Assembly (NCBI GenBank): GCA_036787815.1
Contig: DAIQOP010000182.1
Location: 1-7,877, forward strand
Length of the DNA stretch: 7,877 nucleotides
DNA from: DATBAK01 sp036787815
GTDB taxonomy: Bacteria > Actinomycetota > Acidimicrobiia > IMCC26256 > PALSA-610
Direction of reading: 5' to 3'
Both the position numbers and the translations under genes were made by a program. The notes beneath the pieces were generated by a model that ran no database searches, was not told where the DNA came from, and saw nothing but the letters and a program-made list of their open reading frames with translations. Within the stretch, counting starts at the first letter, position 1, and each line of letters opens with the position of its first letter. Positions 7,417 through 7,877 of this stretch are shown piece after piece.

Positions 7417-7759
7417 ACCGGCGGGCGATCGGTCGCCAGTCGTAGCGCTCCTCCACGGCCCGGCGACCGGCGGTCGCGAGGGCATCGCGCCGCAGCGGGT
7501 CCTCCATCAGATCGATCACGGTCGCGGCGAACGCCTCCGCCGTGTCGGCGACGAGCACTTCCCTGCCCGGTACGAGATCGAGCCCTTCGACGCCCTTCGC
7601 CGTCGACACGACGGGCGTGCCGAGCGCGAGAGACTCGAGCACCTTCAGCCGAGTGCCGCCGCCGCGGCGCAGCGGCACGACGGTGCACCACGACGACGCG
7701 ATCGCGGGTCGCACGTCGTCGAGGTAGCCGGCGTACGTGAGGCCGGACGCGACCGGCAA
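7370..7759 (-). CDS. GT4-family glycosyltransferase, C-terminal part only
   Basis: About 130 residues of the C-terminal, nucleotide-sugar-binding Rossmann domain of a GT-B glycosyltransferase, ending at TGA (7372-7370, read on the minus strand). Recognisable blocks in order are TYAGYLDDVRP, VVPLRRGGGTRLKVLESLALG, PVVSTAKGVEGLDL, then VADTAEAF and a terminal YDW helix. Glu57 (counting from the TTG at 7804) in KVLESLALG sits where GT4 enzymes contact the donor sugar phosphate. A full enzyme has roughly 350-400 residues, so the acceptor-binding N-terminal half is missing. The frame stays open to 7877, but residues encoded beyond about 7760 no longer look like a glycosyltransferase, because the other strand there encodes a different protein. 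It is therefore interrupted at a junction, or a fragment joined to foreign sequence. It overlaps the convergent epimerase gene by 47 nt. Confidence 0.75.
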   Translation of the reverse strand: MPVASGLTYAGYLDDVRPAIASSWCTVVPLRRGGGTRLKVLESLALGTPVVSTAKGVEGLDLVPGREVLVADTAEAFAATVIDLMEDPLRRDALATAGRRAVEERYDWRPIARRFTDLVRGVEARSSRR

Positions 7760-7780
7760 CGTCTCGGCCGGCAATGGCGT
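7745..7780. other. Apparent chimeric junction between two unrelated gene fragments
   Basis: To the left, the minus strand encodes a GT4 glycosyltransferase; to the right, the plus strand encodes an Asp-box propeller protein. Both lack their N-terminal part and meet here head to head with no intergenic space. The exact point cannot be fixed because both readings look plausible for about 20-30 nt. A 7-nt direct repeat, CCGGCAA, occurs at 7753-7759 and 7768-7774 within the zone and could be microhomology used in the joining, or chance. Confidence 0.65.
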
Positions 7781-7877
7781 GTGGAAGACCACCGACGACG
7801 GCAAGACGTGGACGCACGTGGGCCTCGAGAAGGCCGGGCAGATCGCGCGCGTACGCGTCCACCCGACGAACCCCGAC
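7758..7877 (+). CDS. Asp-box (BNR/VPS10-like) beta-propeller protein, internal fragment
   Basis: Forty codons run in frame to the right edge, beginning NVSAGNGVWKTTDDGKTW and continuing with HVGLEKAGQIARVRVHPTNPD. TTDDGKTW (7788-7811) is a canonical Asp-box ([S/T]-x-D-x-G-x-T-W), and a GNGVWK lead-in plus an IARVRVHPTNPD follow-up are the usual repeat context in secreted BNR/sortilin-like propeller proteins, often annotated as glycosyl hydrolase or VPS10-domain proteins, of around 1000 residues. There is no start codon or signal peptide; going upstream the frame meets TAG at 7725-7727, inside the glycosyltransferase sequence. It is thus an N-terminally missing fragment joined to unrelated DNA. 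It is named from the motif pattern only; catalytic activity cannot be judged. Confidence 0.7.

Noticed and set aside
7353..7862. A 169-codon minus-strand frame overlapping the glycosyltransferase
   Set aside because: It is the neighbouring frame of the glycosyltransferase reading, Arg/Ala-rich without motifs. The frame ending at 7370 carries the real GT4 blocks.

Overview
The window is GC-rich, with mostly G/C-ended codons, tightly packed genes and GTG starts. The gene styles (an Ala/Gly/Cys lipobox followed by a Gly/Ser-rich linker, and OppBCD-type transporter genes with 4- and 20-nt overlaps) fit an actinobacterium, perhaps an uncultivated Acidimicrobiia-like or related lineage. That placement is an inference from composition and protein style, not from a marker gene.

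Layout: bases 1-50 may hold the last codons of an unrecognised upstream gene. From 75 to 7416 there are six plus-strand genes with almost no spacing, which look like one operon. The first four make an OppA/DppA-style importer: a lipoprotein substrate-binding protein of family 5 (75-1718), a DppB-type permease (1756-2712), a DppC-type permease (2693-3589) and a DppD-type ATPase with a four-cysteine C-terminal domain (3586-4614). The usual second ATPase (DppF/OppF) is not next to them. Two enzymes follow: a thiamine-diphosphate (ThDP) dependent enzyme of the acetolactate synthase/decarboxylase superfamily (4633-6399) and an extended short-chain dehydrogenase/epimerase (6409-7416). The arrangement suggests uptake of a small organic solute followed by C-C bond chemistry and a redox or epimerisation step on it or its product. 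The substrate cannot be read from the sequence.

At the right end a minus-strand GT4 glycosyltransferase C-terminal half (from 7370) runs convergently into the epimerase gene, overlapping it by 47 nt. Its homology stops abruptly near 7745-7780. There the plus strand begins to encode an unrelated Asp-box (BNR/VPS10-like) beta-propeller protein that runs off the end at 7877. Two gene fragments, each lacking its N-terminus and meeting head to head about 120 nt from the end, make a chimeric junction (assembly artefact or real recombination) the most notable anomaly here.

There is no gene-free stretch over 300 nt. I saw no RNA gene, CRISPR array, insertion sequence or convincing terminator.
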